NCBI GenBank assembly: GCA_944393045.1 | Contig: CALXYT010000008.1 | Span: 1-54,437, forward strand | Reading direction: 5' to 3' | DNA from: an uncultured Succinivibrionaceae bacterium | GTDB taxonomy: Bacteria; Pseudomonadota; Gammaproteobacteria; Enterobacterales; Succinivibrionaceae | Length of the DNA stretch: 54,437 nt | In this document: positions 9,989-18,789 of the stretch, one piece after another | How the letters are laid out: every line of letters begins with the position of its first letter | How positions within the stretch are numbered: the stretch's first letter is position 1 | The notes under the pieces: model-generated | Database searches by the model: none | What the model was told of the DNA's origin: nothing | The model's input: only the letters and a program-made list of their open reading frames with translations | Translations under genes and position numbers: made by a program

Positions 9989-12772
9989 TTAGCTCTTATC
10001 CTTGGTGTTTTTTTGAGTATTAGAAGTTTCTTTATCGGTCACAATTAAAACCTCAACTACATTTTTGTCTTTAAGATTGTCAAGTTTAAATTCTTTTACC
10101 TCTTGCCTTAAAGTTGGGGAAACCGTCTTTTGCTCACCTTTAGTTATATCCACAACCTCAATCTTATTATTTGGTTTTACTAATGCGGTGCTAACTTTTT
10201 TCTCTACAATATTTCGGCTTATTACTGAACCTTTACCTAAAGTAGTATATTGTAGCGAAGTATCGGAAGAAGAAAGTACCTCAAGTTCTGTTTTTACACT
10301 ACTCTCTTCCTTTAAAGCGGGCTTTTTATCGTTGTTTGCGCAATTTTGCTCTTTATTTTCTTGTTTTTCCTTGCTTTCATTATTCTTCTCATCATTATGC
10401 AAATAACGCTTATCCACAGCATCATGAGCAGCCTGTAACACAGCCTCTTTCGTTGCTGATACCTGCACACGAAGATCAGTACCGTCTTGTGCACTAGCAA
10501 CATCGGTAAAGACTTTATCTTCTCGCAGAAGTTTCTCAAACTCTTCTACTGGCAATGGTTTAGAGTAGTAATAACCTTGGCAATATTGACAGCCTAAATC
10601 ACGCAAAATATCACGTTGCTCAATAGTCTCTACACCTTCAACTAAACTTGACATATTAAAATGTGAAATAATATTGATTACATCCTGAATAAGCAACACA
10701 CTTGGAGAATCTAAATTCTTATAATCGATTCTATCTACAAATGATTTATCAAGTTTAATAGTATCAAATGGTAGTAATGATAAATTAGAAAGTGAAGAAT
10801 AACCTGTACCAAAGTCATCCATTGATAACTTAACGCCTAATTCCTTAAGCTCTGTTAATACCTCAACCACGTGTCTAAAATCTTCAATAGTCGCACTTTC
10901 TGTTATTTCAAAATCTATATACTTAAATTCTGTTTCATAGTGGGCGGCTCTGGTTTTAAAATCTGAAATTAAGTTTGGATTTAAAAATTGCACTTGTGAT
11001 AAGTTTACTGAAATTGGTACTAAACGTAATTTCTCACGATTCCATTTGCGTAAAAGCTGTAAGACCTCACTAAGTACAAAATTATCGATTAGGGCAATAG
11101 AACCGTTTTTCTCAAAAACAGGAATAAACTTATATGGAGCAATAATGCCTTGCTTTTTATAATCCCAACGAATCAGCGCCTCAGCACCTGCTAAACGATT
11201 AGTCTTTAAATCGTATTTTGGTTGCAGATATACTAAAAATTCTCCATTGGCTAAAGCTGGGGTTAAATCTTTTTCAATCGTATCACGGCGCAGTATTTCA
11301 TTACTGATATCTTTATCGAATAACTCAATATGATGATCACGTAAATTAAGAGGCGCCATACTCATTGCCATATTACAGCAATCGATAAGGTAATCGATTT
11401 GATCAGAATGACCTAATTCAGGTTCATTGTCAGGATCAACCTCCACAATACCGCAATTAAATATAGCTTTTAACTCAACCTGATCAACTTGCTCCATATT
11501 CTCAAAAGCAGAAGTTATAAGCTTTTCAGCATGTTCATAATTACGTGATACCACAAGCGCCACAAAGAACTCATTAACTCTTGCCACATAAAAATACGGT
11601 ACATGATTCTTTTTAACGTAATTTGCCACGCTTAAATCAACATTATTAGCAATATCATGACCATATAGGCGAGCAATTTGTCCCCTGTTGTGAATATCTA
11701 ATTTTGCCAAATAAAGCTTTTGGTTTTCACTAATATGCTTTTTATAAAACTCAAATTTTTGGCGTAAACTTGCTTTATTAGGAAGTCCTGTAAATTCATC
11801 AACAAACGCTAGTTTATAAATAGATTTGCGGTTCATATTTACCACAAATTCATAGTAAATAAGTAAGAAGGCTACTACTAGAATTACACCTACTGCCAAG
11901 ATGGTAAAAAGCGCCATAATAGCATTTACACGGGCATTGAACATATCAGCAGGCATTAGTGTCACAAAATTAAGCCCATCGTAAGCCGCTACCATTACTA
12001 CCATATAATGTTTTGGATATCCATCAACATTAAAGGCATAAATACCTCGAGGGTTTTGCTCAATAATATGCTCTAACTTATCCTCATCTGTTTCCTTATA
12101 AATTTGCTTTATTACATCAACAGTGTAATTAGGTAATTTTCTAGTTTGGGTAGAATTATTGATGTGAATGATGTTTTTCATATCATAAAGTAAAAAACTC
12201 ATTACAGGTGAATCTTCCTCAAAATGAGTTCTTCCTTGATTTAAGTAATTAACCAATTCCTTATCGGTAACACGTACATATAGTACGTATTTCATTGATG
12301 CGTATTTAGAGAAAGGAACTGCAATAATTACATCGTAATTATCACCATTATCTACGTAGGTTATTAAGGGCTCCCCATGAAAAGCAGGTAAAATATGCTC
12401 AAATTCTTTTGGGGATAAAGAGAAACCAAAGGCTGTATTACCATTAATATCAGCAATACCCAAATACACAAAACCAGTTACGCTTACTACACTATCTAAA
12501 ACTTGTGTAGTATTGATTGAACCTATAAACTGATCTTCTGAAAGGGCATTCTGCGCCATGCGAAGAATATCGATAACGCTTTTAAATTTCTGATTTACTA
12601 AAAATAGCTCATCTTGAGAACTTGAGATAATTGTTGCACGTATTTCATTTAAGATTATTTCCTTTACCTTATATCTAAAAGTAAAAGAACATGCCACCAA
12701 TGTACTAATAAGCACAATGATAATCAATACTGACTGGCGGTAAGCGTAAATTGCCTTAAATAGCTGCCCCAT
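9989..12772 (-). CDS. Membrane sensor with degenerate GGDEF and intact EAL domains (operon gene 1)
   Basis: A 927-residue protein: TM1 (~13-30), a periplasmic sensor region (~31-280), TM2 (~284-310), a GGDEF domain (~320-480), an EAL domain (~495-745) and a charged low-complexity tail (~755-927). The GGDEF signature is replaced by RVNEF (~397-401), so cyclase activity is not expected. The EAL domain keeps QPKYD, EALIRW (~530), SVNLS, FEITES, DDFGTG (~651), KLDKSF, LVEGVE (~711) and GCQYCQGYYYSKPLP, so it should hydrolyse c-di-GMP. The start has GAGGA six bases upstream. It heads an operon with two membrane-tethered BMP-like proteins, which probably feed it periplasmic ligand information (inference). 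Confidence 0.9.
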   Translation of the reverse strand: MGQLFKAIYAYRQSVLIIIVLISTLVACSFTFRYKVKEIILNEIRATIISSSQDELFLVNQKFKSVIDILRMAQNALSEDQFIGSINTTQVLDSVVSVTGFVYLGIADINGNTAFGFSLSPKEFEHILPAFHGEPLITYVDNGDNYDVIIAVPFSKYASMKYVLYVRVTDKELVNYLNQGRTHFEEDSPVMSFLLYDMKNIIHINNSTQTRKLPNYTVDVIKQIYKETDEDKLEHIIEQNPRGIYAFNVDGYPKHYMVVMVAAYDGLNFVTLMPADMFNARVNAIMALFTILAVGVILVVAFLLIYYEFVVNMNRKSIYKLAFVDEFTGLPNKASLRQKFEFYKKHISENQKLYLAKLDIHNRGQIARLYGHDIANNVDLSVANYVKKNHVPYFYVARVNEFFVALVVSRNYEHAEKLITSAFENMEQVDQVELKAIFNCGIVEVDPDNEPELGHSDQIDYLIDCCNMAMSMAPLNLRDHHIELFDKDISNEILRRDTIEKDLTPALANGEFLVYLQPKYDLKTNRLAGAEALIRWDYKKQGIIAPYKFIPVFEKNGSIALIDNFVLSEVLQLLRKWNREKLRLVPISVNLSQVQFLNPNLISDFKTRAAHYETEFKYIDFEITESATIEDFRHVVEVLTELKELGVKLSMDDFGTGYSSLSNLSLLPFDTIKLDKSFVDRIDYKNLDSPSVLLIQDVINIISHFNMSSLVEGVETIEQRDILRDLGCQYCQGYYYSKPLPVEEFEKLLREDKVFTDVASAQDGTDLRVQVSATKEAVLQAAHDAVDKRYLHNDEKNNESKEKQENKEQNCANNDKKPALKEESSVKTELEVLSSSDTSLQYTTLGKGSVISRNIVEKKVSTALVKPNNKIEVVDITKGEQKTVSPTLRQEVKEFKLDNLKDKNVVEVLIVTDKETSNTQKNTKDKS

Positions 12773-12787
12773 ACTTATTCCTCAATT

Positions 12788-12808
12788 TGCTTAATTTAAA
12801 ATTAAGCA
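12788..12808 (-). promoter_or_regulatory. Perfect palindrome next to the ribosome binding site of the EAL gene
   Basis: TGCTTAATTT and its exact complement are separated by a single A, ending five bases from the GAGGA Shine-Dalgarno. It could be an operator or a hairpin affecting translation. Its function is unknown. Confidence 0.35.
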
Positions 12809-12854
12809 TTTCCTCTTGAGCCCTTTTCTTTAGAAAAATACCGAAGATAAATAT

Positions 12855-12896
12855 ACACTTAGGCTTATAAAAATAAACAAAAGTAGCCTTAAGTGT
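12855..12896. repeat. Inverted repeat in the leader of the EAL operon
   Basis: ACACTTAGGCT and AGCCTTAAGTGT form a stem with one bulged base around a 19-base loop. The rest of the 637-base divergent region 12773-13409, shared with metK, is very AT-rich, has the tandem words ATAACCATGA near 13030-13050, and shows no gene. Confidence 0.35.
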
Positions 12897-13368
12897 CAGA
12901 CCTTAGTAAACTTGGAAAGTATCTCTTAATATTTTTTAAAATTTAATTATTTTATTTTTATGATTATTACTTATTAGTTAAGGTTTGTTTTTGCCTTATC
13001 TTGTTATCAAGACTTAAAACGCAACGCATAACCATGAGATAACCATGACTTTAATAATCATAACTTTATCCAGCTGGCGAAACATGGGTTTTCTACTATG
13101 ATAAACGATCTTAATACCAAACTTACGTTTTTAATTATGTAATAACTAATTAACTCACATTTTTAAAGGATTTTTTTTCTTAATTGTTAATTACCACAGC
13201 TGTTCATTGCTTATTTCTGAAAATTCTTCTGAAGAAATGGATTTTTTTTCAAGATAATCCATAATAAATCACACATTTTTTTTTCTTAAAGCTAACTATT
13301 TCAAAGAGTCTAAGAGTAATAAAACGAAAATCTTTTGCATAAGCGTATAAATTACCCCTTAAATAGAC

Positions 13369-13374
13369 TATAAT
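13369..13374 (+). promoter_or_regulatory. Consensus -10 element upstream of metK
   Basis: TATAAT lies 35 bases before the metK ATG. No good -35 is found at the proper distance, so the promoter may depend on an activator or an upstream element. No MetJ-box repeats are evident. Confidence 0.4.
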
Positions 13375-13409
13375 ACGCTAGTATTTTTTTACTTTTAAAT
13401 GGAATTTAA

Positions 13410-14570
13410 ATGACTAGATTATTTACCTCTGAATCAGTTTCTGAAGGTCATCCAGATAAAATTGCCGATCAAATCTCCGATGCAGTTTTAGATGAAATTC
13501 TTAAACAAGATACTCAAGCTCATGTAGCCTGCGAAACCTTTATTAAAACAGGTATGGTATTAGTTGGTGGCGAAATTACTACCTCAGCTTGGGTTGATAT
13601 CGAAACTTTAGTACGTCAAGTTATTAGTAATATCGGTTATAATCATTCTGATATGGGCTTTGATGCACAATCTTGCGCAGTATTAAATGCTATTGGTAAG
13701 CAATCACCTGATATTAACCAAGGTGTGGTACGTGAAGATCCTAAAGATCAAGGTGCTGGTGACCAAGGTTTAATGTTTGGTTTTGCTTGTGATGAAACAG
13801 ATGTTTATATGCCAGCACCTATTACTTACGCTCATCTTTTAATGAAAAAACAAGCTGAAGTACGTAAAAATGGTACTTTACCGTGGCTGCGTCCAGATGC
13901 TAAGAGCCAGGTAACCTTCGTTTATAATGACGACGGTTCTATTAGCGGTATAGATACGGTTGTGCTTTCTACTCAGCACGATCCAAGTGTAAGTAATAAG
14001 GAAATTCATGAAGGTGTTCGTGAAGAAATTATCAATAAAGTATTACCCGCTAAGTGGCTTTCCCCAAAAACTAAATACTTCATCAACCCAACAGGTCGCT
14101 TTGTTATAGGTGGACCTATGGGTGATTGTGGTCTTACTGGTAGAAAGATTATTGTTGATACTTATGGCGGTTATGCTCGTCATGGTGGTGGAGCTTTCTC
14201 AGGCAAAGACCCTTCTAAGGTTGATAGAAGTGCTGCCTATGCAGCTCGCTATGTAGCTAAAAACATTGTAGCAGCAGGCCTTGCTAGACGCTGCGAAATA
14301 CAGATTTCTTATGCTATCGGGGTAGCTGAGCCCGTATCAATAGCTGTTGATACTTTTGGGACTGGTACTTTACCAGATACCTCTTTAACCCAGATTATTC
14401 GTGAAGCTTTTGATTTAAGACCTTATGGCATTATTGAAATGCTTAACCTAAAGAGACCTATTTACTTGCCAACAGCAGCTTATGGTCATTTTGGGCGTGA
14501 AGAGTTCCCATGGGAACAGCTTGATAAAGCAGAAACTTTAAGACATTTAGCTAAAGAAATTAAAGGCTAA
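13410..14570 (+). CDS. metK: S-adenosylmethionine synthetase
   Basis: Makes S-adenosylmethionine from methionine and ATP, the methyl donor for, among others, the RsmE and RsmB-like enzymes encoded nearby. The 386 residues match E. coli MetK (384). Motifs visible are [17 protein letters not shown] (ATP/Mg site, ~8-24), [10 protein letters not shown] (methionine-loop hexapeptide, ~114-123), and [19 protein letters not shown] (P-loop-like region, ~258-276). GGA precedes the ATG at normal distance. It is monocistronic, closed by the terminator at 14598. Confidence 0.98.
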   Translation: MTRLFTSESVSEGHPDKIADQISDAVLDEILKQDTQAHVACETFIKTGMVLVGGEITTSAWVDIETLVRQVISNIGYNHSDMGFDAQSCAVLNAIGKQSPDINQGVVREDPKDQGAGDQGLMFGFACDETDVYMPAPITYAHLLMKKQAEVRKNGTLPWLRPDAKSQVTFVYNDDGSISGIDTVVLSTQHDPSVSNKEIHEGVREEIINKVLPAKWLSPKTKYFINPTGRFVIGGPMGDCGLTGRKIIVDTYGGYARHGGGAFSGKDPSKVDRSAAYAARYVAKNIVAAGLARRCEIQISYAIGVAEPVSIAVDTFGTGTLPDTSLTQIIREAFDLRPYGIIEMLNLKRPIYLPTAAYGHFGREEFPWEQLDKAETLRHLAKEIKG

Positions 14571-14597
14571 TAAGTCTTAATTTATCTTTACCATACA

Positions 14598-14630
14598 AAA
14601 TCCCAAACCATGTTTTTTGGTTTGGGATTT
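14598..14630 (+). terminator. Intrinsic terminator after metK
   Basis: A 13-bp perfect stem (AAATCCCAAACCA with its complement) with a T-rich loop and T-rich tail, 28 bases past the metK stop. It may work in both directions for the convergent gene at 14679. Confidence 0.85.
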
Positions 14631-14678
14631 CTTATTTTATTTTCTTATCTTTTTGTATTTTTTATTTGCGCTTGTGTT

Positions 14679-15515
14679 TTAAATAACCTCTTGCACTAGA
14701 GCACTTACGCGGGAGTCGCTAAAGTTTTGCGAGGTAATCATCTCCATAAGTTTTTCACTAGTAATATCATTTGGATAAACTACCACTATTGAGGTATCAC
14801 CTACTTTCAAGTAAGTACTTTCCCCAAATGTAGTATAGCGAGTTGCCCCTATACTTACCAGCGCATATTGCGGTTTATTACATGCGAGTAAATAATTATG
14901 AATATTTTCCGCAGGCCCCTCATCTTGCTGCTTATTTAATTTTTCCACTATCCAGCTGGTAAGTTTTTCATACATATAGCTGTAATCATCGCAAGAGCTA
15001 TTTTGCCCGTATTCATAATACTTACCATCGCGCTTTAAAAAGCAAGCAATGCGGTAATTAGCAATAATAGAGTCTTTAGTAAAACTATCAAGCGCTATGA
15101 CATTTTGACTAAAACCTTTAGTATTTGCGCCCCAGTTTTTCTTTTCACTAATCTTTTTAGCACCTTTTCTACGAATTGAGCTATCGTTATATGCCCCAAA
15201 ACCTACCACCTTTAAATCTACAACCTTATCGCCTTGATATTCCATCTTAAAAATTACCCCAACCTCAGGCTCAATTTGTAAATTATCCCCCTCGCCTATT
15301 GGAGCTTTTAAAGTATTGGCGGTTAATGGAAAAACCTTTAAAAAAGAAGATGCCATTTCCCCTTGAGGATTAGGCAAATAAAACGGAAAAATTGCCTTTG
15401 GAGCAACTGGATCTAAAACTTTTACTTTTAAAAAATCAGTAGCCTCTCCTGCTTGTTCTAAATGACCTGCAAAATTACCAGCTACCCCTAAACCTATAAC
15501 CTTAGATAAATCCAT
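14679..15515 (-). CDS. Conserved protein of unknown function, DUF5718-like
   Basis: A 278-residue soluble protein beginning MDLSKVIGLGVAGNFAGHLE, with QAGEATDF and later an acidic stretch PEVGVIFKMEYQGDKV and KKISEKKNWGANTKGFSQN. I associate this N-terminus with the family annotated as DUF5718, known from epsilonproteobacteria and some gammaproteobacteria. The general layout (VGLN/GLGVAGN start, EPEVGVIF, NWGANTKG) is loosely reminiscent of fumarylacetoacetate-hydrolase-fold proteins, but I cannot demonstrate that. No signal peptide or membrane segment. It is monocistronic, convergent with metK and divergent from endA. The function is not known to me. Confidence 0.6.
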   Translation of the reverse strand: MDLSKVIGLGVAGNFAGHLEQAGEATDFLKVKVLDPVAPKAIFPFYLPNPQGEMASSFLKVFPLTANTLKAPIGEGDNLQIEPEVGVIFKMEYQGDKVVDLKVVGFGAYNDSSIRRKGAKKISEKKNWGANTKGFSQNVIALDSFTKDSIIANYRIACFLKRDGKYYEYGQNSSCDDYSYMYEKLTSWIVEKLNKQQDEGPAENIHNYLLACNKPQYALVSIGATRYTTFGESTYLKVGDTSIVVVYPNDITSEKLMEMITSQNFSDSRVSALVQEVI

Positions 15516-15743
15516 ATAATGTTTTCCCCTAATTAAACTTTTACTTATTCTACCATACTTTTACTAAAAGCTTAGCTTATACTAAGGTTAAGTAATTTCA
15601 CATAATAAGTAATCTTCCATAAGAAGAGGCAAGCAAATATCAAGCTTTAGTGTATAATAAAGTAACATTTAGCTTTCTTATTTGGCTTAAATTTATGGTT
15701 TTTGTTGTTATTTTTATAATTTTTCTTTTAATGTAACACTTTT

Positions 15744-16472
15744 ATGAAAACTCTTTTTACCTATCTTCTATGCGCCTTTAGTGCTTTATTTATTGTAAGT
15801 TCCGTAAACTCTTATGCTGCTATTCAAACCTTTAGTGTTGCCAAAAAAAACTTAAACCAACTCTATAAAAACCTTGATGATCCTCGTACTTTTTATTGTA
15901 ACTGCCAAATAGATTACACTATTAGTAAAAAACCAACTCCAAATTTACGATCTTGTGGCTATAAAACATATAAACAACCAAAAAGAGCTAAACGTATTGA
16001 ATATGAACATATCGTGCCTGCTTCTTGGCTTGGTCAACAATTACAATGCTGGCAACATGGTGGACGCAAAGGTTGTAGCCATAATAAAACCTTCCAGGTG
16101 CGTGAAGGCGATATGCACAATCTAGTACCTGCTGTTGGGGAAATAAATGCCGATAGATCAAATTACCGTTATGGTCTTTTACCTAATAAAAAACAAAGCC
16201 ATTACGGCAAATGTCCATTTTATGTAAGTAATAACAAACCTCGTTTAGTAGAACCACCTGTTTATACCCGCGGTTTTATTGCTCGAGCTACACTTTATAT
16301 GAAAGAACGCTACCAAATCTCCTTAAGTAAAGCGCAGGAGCGTTTAATGCAATCCTGGCATAAGCAATATGCTCCAACAAGATTTGAGTGCTTACGTAAT
16401 AAAAAGATTGCCACTATTCAAGGCAATGATAATCCATATATCACCAAAGCTTGTAAGCTTAAGGGGTTATAA
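15744..16472 (+). CDS. endA: Endonuclease I (periplasmic/secreted nuclease)
   Basis: Secreted DNA endonuclease with a signal peptide (~1-25, cleavage expected after NSYA). The 242 residues match EndA of enterics (235). The His-Me finger region reads EYEHIVPASWLG (~92-103) and is followed by REGDMHNLVPAVGEINADRSNYRYG (~130-155 region), both diagnostic of the endonuclease I family. Cysteines at conserved spots suggest disulphides formed in the periplasm. Its stop overlaps the rsmE start (TAATG), indicating translational coupling; the endA-rsmE order is conserved in E. coli. A TATAAT at 15653-15658 may be the operon -10. Confidence 0.95.
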   Translation: MKTLFTYLLCAFSALFIVSSVNSYAAIQTFSVAKKNLNQLYKNLDDPRTFYCNCQIDYTISKKPTPNLRSCGYKTYKQPKRAKRIEYEHIVPASWLGQQLQCWQHGGRKGCSHNKTFQVREGDMHNLVPAVGEINADRSNYRYGLLPNKKQSHYGKCPFYVSNNKPRLVEPPVYTRGFIARATLYMKERYQISLSKAQERLMQSWHKQYAPTRFECLRNKKIATIQGNDNPYITKACKLKGL

Positions 16473-17197
16473 TGAGAACTATTAGAATTTACGATCCTAG
16501 TACCTTAAAAGTTAATACCCCTGTATCATTAGATGAATTTGGGGCTATGCATGTAGGAAAGGTTTTGCGCATGCAAGAAGGCGAGGAACTTGTTGTTTTT
16601 AATGGTCAAGGTGGAGAATATCGTGCAGTAATAAGCTCTGTTACTAAAAAAGAAGTAATCGTAACACCTTTAGCTTTTATTAATAAAACTCTAGAATCAC
16701 CGATAAATATTCATTTAGCGCAAGTTTTAAGTAAAGGCGATAGAATGGACTTTACTTTACAAAAAGCGGTCGAACTTGGCGTAACAGCTATTACTCCTTT
16801 AATCTCGGAGCGCTGCAATATTAAATTAAAGGATGAACGATTAGATAAAAAATCAGCAAGTTTTAAGCGCATTATTATAAGTGCCTGTGAACAGTGCGGG
16901 CGTACAATTATCCCAACGCTCAATCCGATTTCTAATATTAAGGACTTTCTTAAACAAGAACTTTTAGGACAAAAGCTAATATTAGATCCTTACTCTAACA
17001 CCAAAATTAAAGCCTTAGAAAAAGGCAATGATTTTACTTTACTCATAGGCCCTGAGGGAGGCTTAAGTGATGAGGAAGTTTTACTTGCTAAAAACTATGG
17101 TTTTACTAGTGTGTTACTTGGGCCTCGCATCTTACGCACTGAAACAGCGCCACTAGTTGCAATAAGTATTTTACAAAGTGCTTTTGGGGATATTTAA
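16472..17197 (+). CDS. rsmE: 16S rRNA m3U1498 methyltransferase
   Basis: SPOUT-class enzyme that methylates N3 of U1498 in 16S rRNA using SAM. The 241 residues match E. coli RsmE (243). Visible are the N-terminal PUA-like region (MHVGKVLRM, ~26-34), ITPLISERCNI (~108), and the C-terminal knot motif LLIGPEGGLSDEE followed by LGPRILRTETAPLVA (~190-230). It begins within the stop of endA and is followed two bases later by the next gene, so it sits in the middle of a tight operon. In E. coli gshB follows; here an unrelated gene and queF follow instead. Confidence 0.96.
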   Translation: MRTIRIYDPSTLKVNTPVSLDEFGAMHVGKVLRMQEGEELVVFNGQGGEYRAVISSVTKKEVIVTPLAFINKTLESPINIHLAQVLSKGDRMDFTLQKAVELGVTAITPLISERCNIKLKDERLDKKSASFKRIIISACEQCGRTIIPTLNPISNIKDFLKQELLGQKLILDPYSNTKIKALEKGNDFTLLIGPEGGLSDEEVLLAKNYGFTSVLLGPRILRTETAPLVAISILQSAFGDI

Positions 17198-17199
17198 TA

Positions 17200-17922
17200 A
17201 TGCCAAACTCTCAAAAACCATTAAAGGAAGCGCTTTTATTACGTAAAAGACTTCCTAAATCTCTTTTAATAACCTCCCCTTTAGTAACTGATGCTCCCAA
17301 GGGGGTATACCTACTATATGATAATGATAACTCGTTAAGTGCTGATAGCAGCTGCTATAAAGTATACTGCGTAAGATTAAATGGCAAAACTTTAATTTAT
17401 GACCAACATGACCTTATAACTAAGCTCTACCCTATTGCTCCTTATGGGATAAGCTTTGTTAATAGACCTGTCTATTTAGGTGATAACGGGGCTCGCAATA
17501 TTATTACTATCATTCATGATCATATGGTAGTAAATTCAACTAGTCAGCATCTTGGGTTATATTTATATCTAGGTAGAAGTCTTGCTACAATTCATGAGGC
17601 TATTGTTGGGCTTGATACCCAGATGTTTGGGCATTATCGCTTATATGCAGGAGCTTATACCTTTACTCTTAATGAGGTGTTATTATTACTTAAATCACAA
17701 AGGTATCTGTTAATACCAATTAGTAACGAGATTTTAAAACAACCTCCTACTAAAATGTATGATACTTTAATTAAGCTTAATAAACTTGACCATATGGTAA
17801 CGGCAAAGAACACCTCATCAGATCTTTTAGCTCAAGATAAAGAAACTTATTACCTTATTAGAGATTTTCAGGCACAAGGAACAAATTTATGGCAATATCC
17901 GACAAGCGAAATGATTCATTAG
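17200..17922 (+). CDS. Unrecognised protein between rsmE and queF
   Basis: A 240-residue soluble protein that I cannot assign. It lacks a signal peptide, membrane segments or obvious motifs; it contains several strand-rich stretches (SCYKVYCVRLNGKTLIYDQ, HLGLYLYLGRSLATIHEA) and a Leu-rich helix near ~165. It starts two bases after rsmE and its last 34 bases overlap queF in another frame, so it is almost certainly made as part of the endA-rsmE-queF operon. In E. coli queF neighbours syd, but this protein is longer than Syd (181) and I see no clear Syd signature. A role in translation or tRNA/rRNA modification is only suggested by context. Confidence 0.6.
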   Translation: MPNSQKPLKEALLLRKRLPKSLLITSPLVTDAPKGVYLLYDNDNSLSADSSCYKVYCVRLNGKTLIYDQHDLITKLYPIAPYGISFVNRPVYLGDNGARNIITIIHDHMVVNSTSQHLGLYLYLGRSLATIHEAIVGLDTQMFGHYRLYAGAYTFTLNEVLLLLKSQRYLLIPISNEILKQPPTKMYDTLIKLNKLDHMVTAKNTSSDLLAQDKETYYLIRDFQAQGTNLWQYPTSEMIH

Positions 17923-18749
17923 CTAATTATAAAGAATTACTAGCAGGTCTTGAGCTTGGTAAAAAATCACAATATGAAACTTCATATAATCCCAAACTCT
18001 TGCAACCTGTACCTAGATCCTTAAATCGTGATACCTTGGTAATAAACACTCCTTTTTACGGTTACGATTTATGGCATATGTATGAACTATCTTGCTTAAA
18101 CCTTAAAGGCAAACCTATGGTTTTTGTGGGAGTAGTTTATGTACCATGTGATTCACCTTTTATTATTGAGTCAAAATCTTTTAAGCTTTACTTAAACAGT
18201 CTTAATCAAACAAAACTTAATGATATCAATGAATTTGCCTCACTTATTAAAACTGATTTAAGTAATGTGTTAAAGACGCAAGTAACAGTTGAGCTTTATC
18301 CTTTAGATAAGGTTCCTCAAACTTTTTGTATCCAAAAGATTGATGGGATTTGTCTTGATGATCTTGATATTGAAGTTACAAGCTACGATGTAGACTCAGG
18401 CTTTTTAGGGCATAAAGGCAAGGAAATTGTCACTGAAACTTTAGTTTCGCATTTATTAAAATCTAATTGCCTTATTACCTCTCAGCCCGATTGGGGGTCT
18501 ATTGCCATTAGTTATACAGGTAAAGCTATCGATAGAGAAGGTTTATTAAAATATCTAATTTCATATAGAGCACATAATGAATTTCATGAGCATTGTGTGG
18601 AGCGTATTTTTACCGATATTTGCAATAAGCTAGAAGTTACTGAACTTTGTGTTAAAGCTTATTACACTCGTAGAGGGGGATTAGATATTAACCCAATGCG
18701 AGCCACCAAAGATTTTGCTTTTGGGCAATTACGATTACTACGCCAATAA
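17889..18749 (+). CDS. queF: NADPH-dependent 7-cyano-7-deazaguanine reductase (preQ0 reductase)
   Basis: Reduces preQ0 to preQ1 in queuosine tRNA-modification synthesis. The 286 residues match the long, bimodular QueF type of E. coli (282). The NADPH-binding QueF motif ESKSFKLYLNS (~96-106) is in the N-terminal half. The catalytic pair is in SNCLITSQPDWGS (~197-209), with the thioimide-forming Cys and the proton-transfer Asp. The C-terminus HNEFHEHCVERIF and YTRRGGLDINPMR is also conserved. AAGGA lies at proper spacing before the ATG at 17889, supporting this start despite the 34-base overlap with the preceding gene. It is the last clear gene of the endA-rsmE operon. Confidence 0.96.
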   Translation: MAISDKRNDSLANYKELLAGLELGKKSQYETSYNPKLLQPVPRSLNRDTLVINTPFYGYDLWHMYELSCLNLKGKPMVFVGVVYVPCDSPFIIESKSFKLYLNSLNQTKLNDINEFASLIKTDLSNVLKTQVTVELYPLDKVPQTFCIQKIDGICLDDLDIEVTSYDVDSGFLGHKGKEIVTETLVSHLLKSNCLITSQPDWGSIAISYTGKAIDREGLLKYLISYRAHNEFHEHCVERIFTDICNKLEVTELCVKAYYTRRGGLDINPMRATKDFAFGQLRLLRQ

Positions 18750-18789
18750 TGTTATACATCTGAGGATTACTATATATTAGGATATTCAC

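Noticed and set aside
16711..16923. Antisense ORF inside rsmE
   Set aside because: A shadow of a well-supported gene with no start signal; the same applies to the other antisense ORFs inside fbaA, pgk, tktA, leuA and purH.
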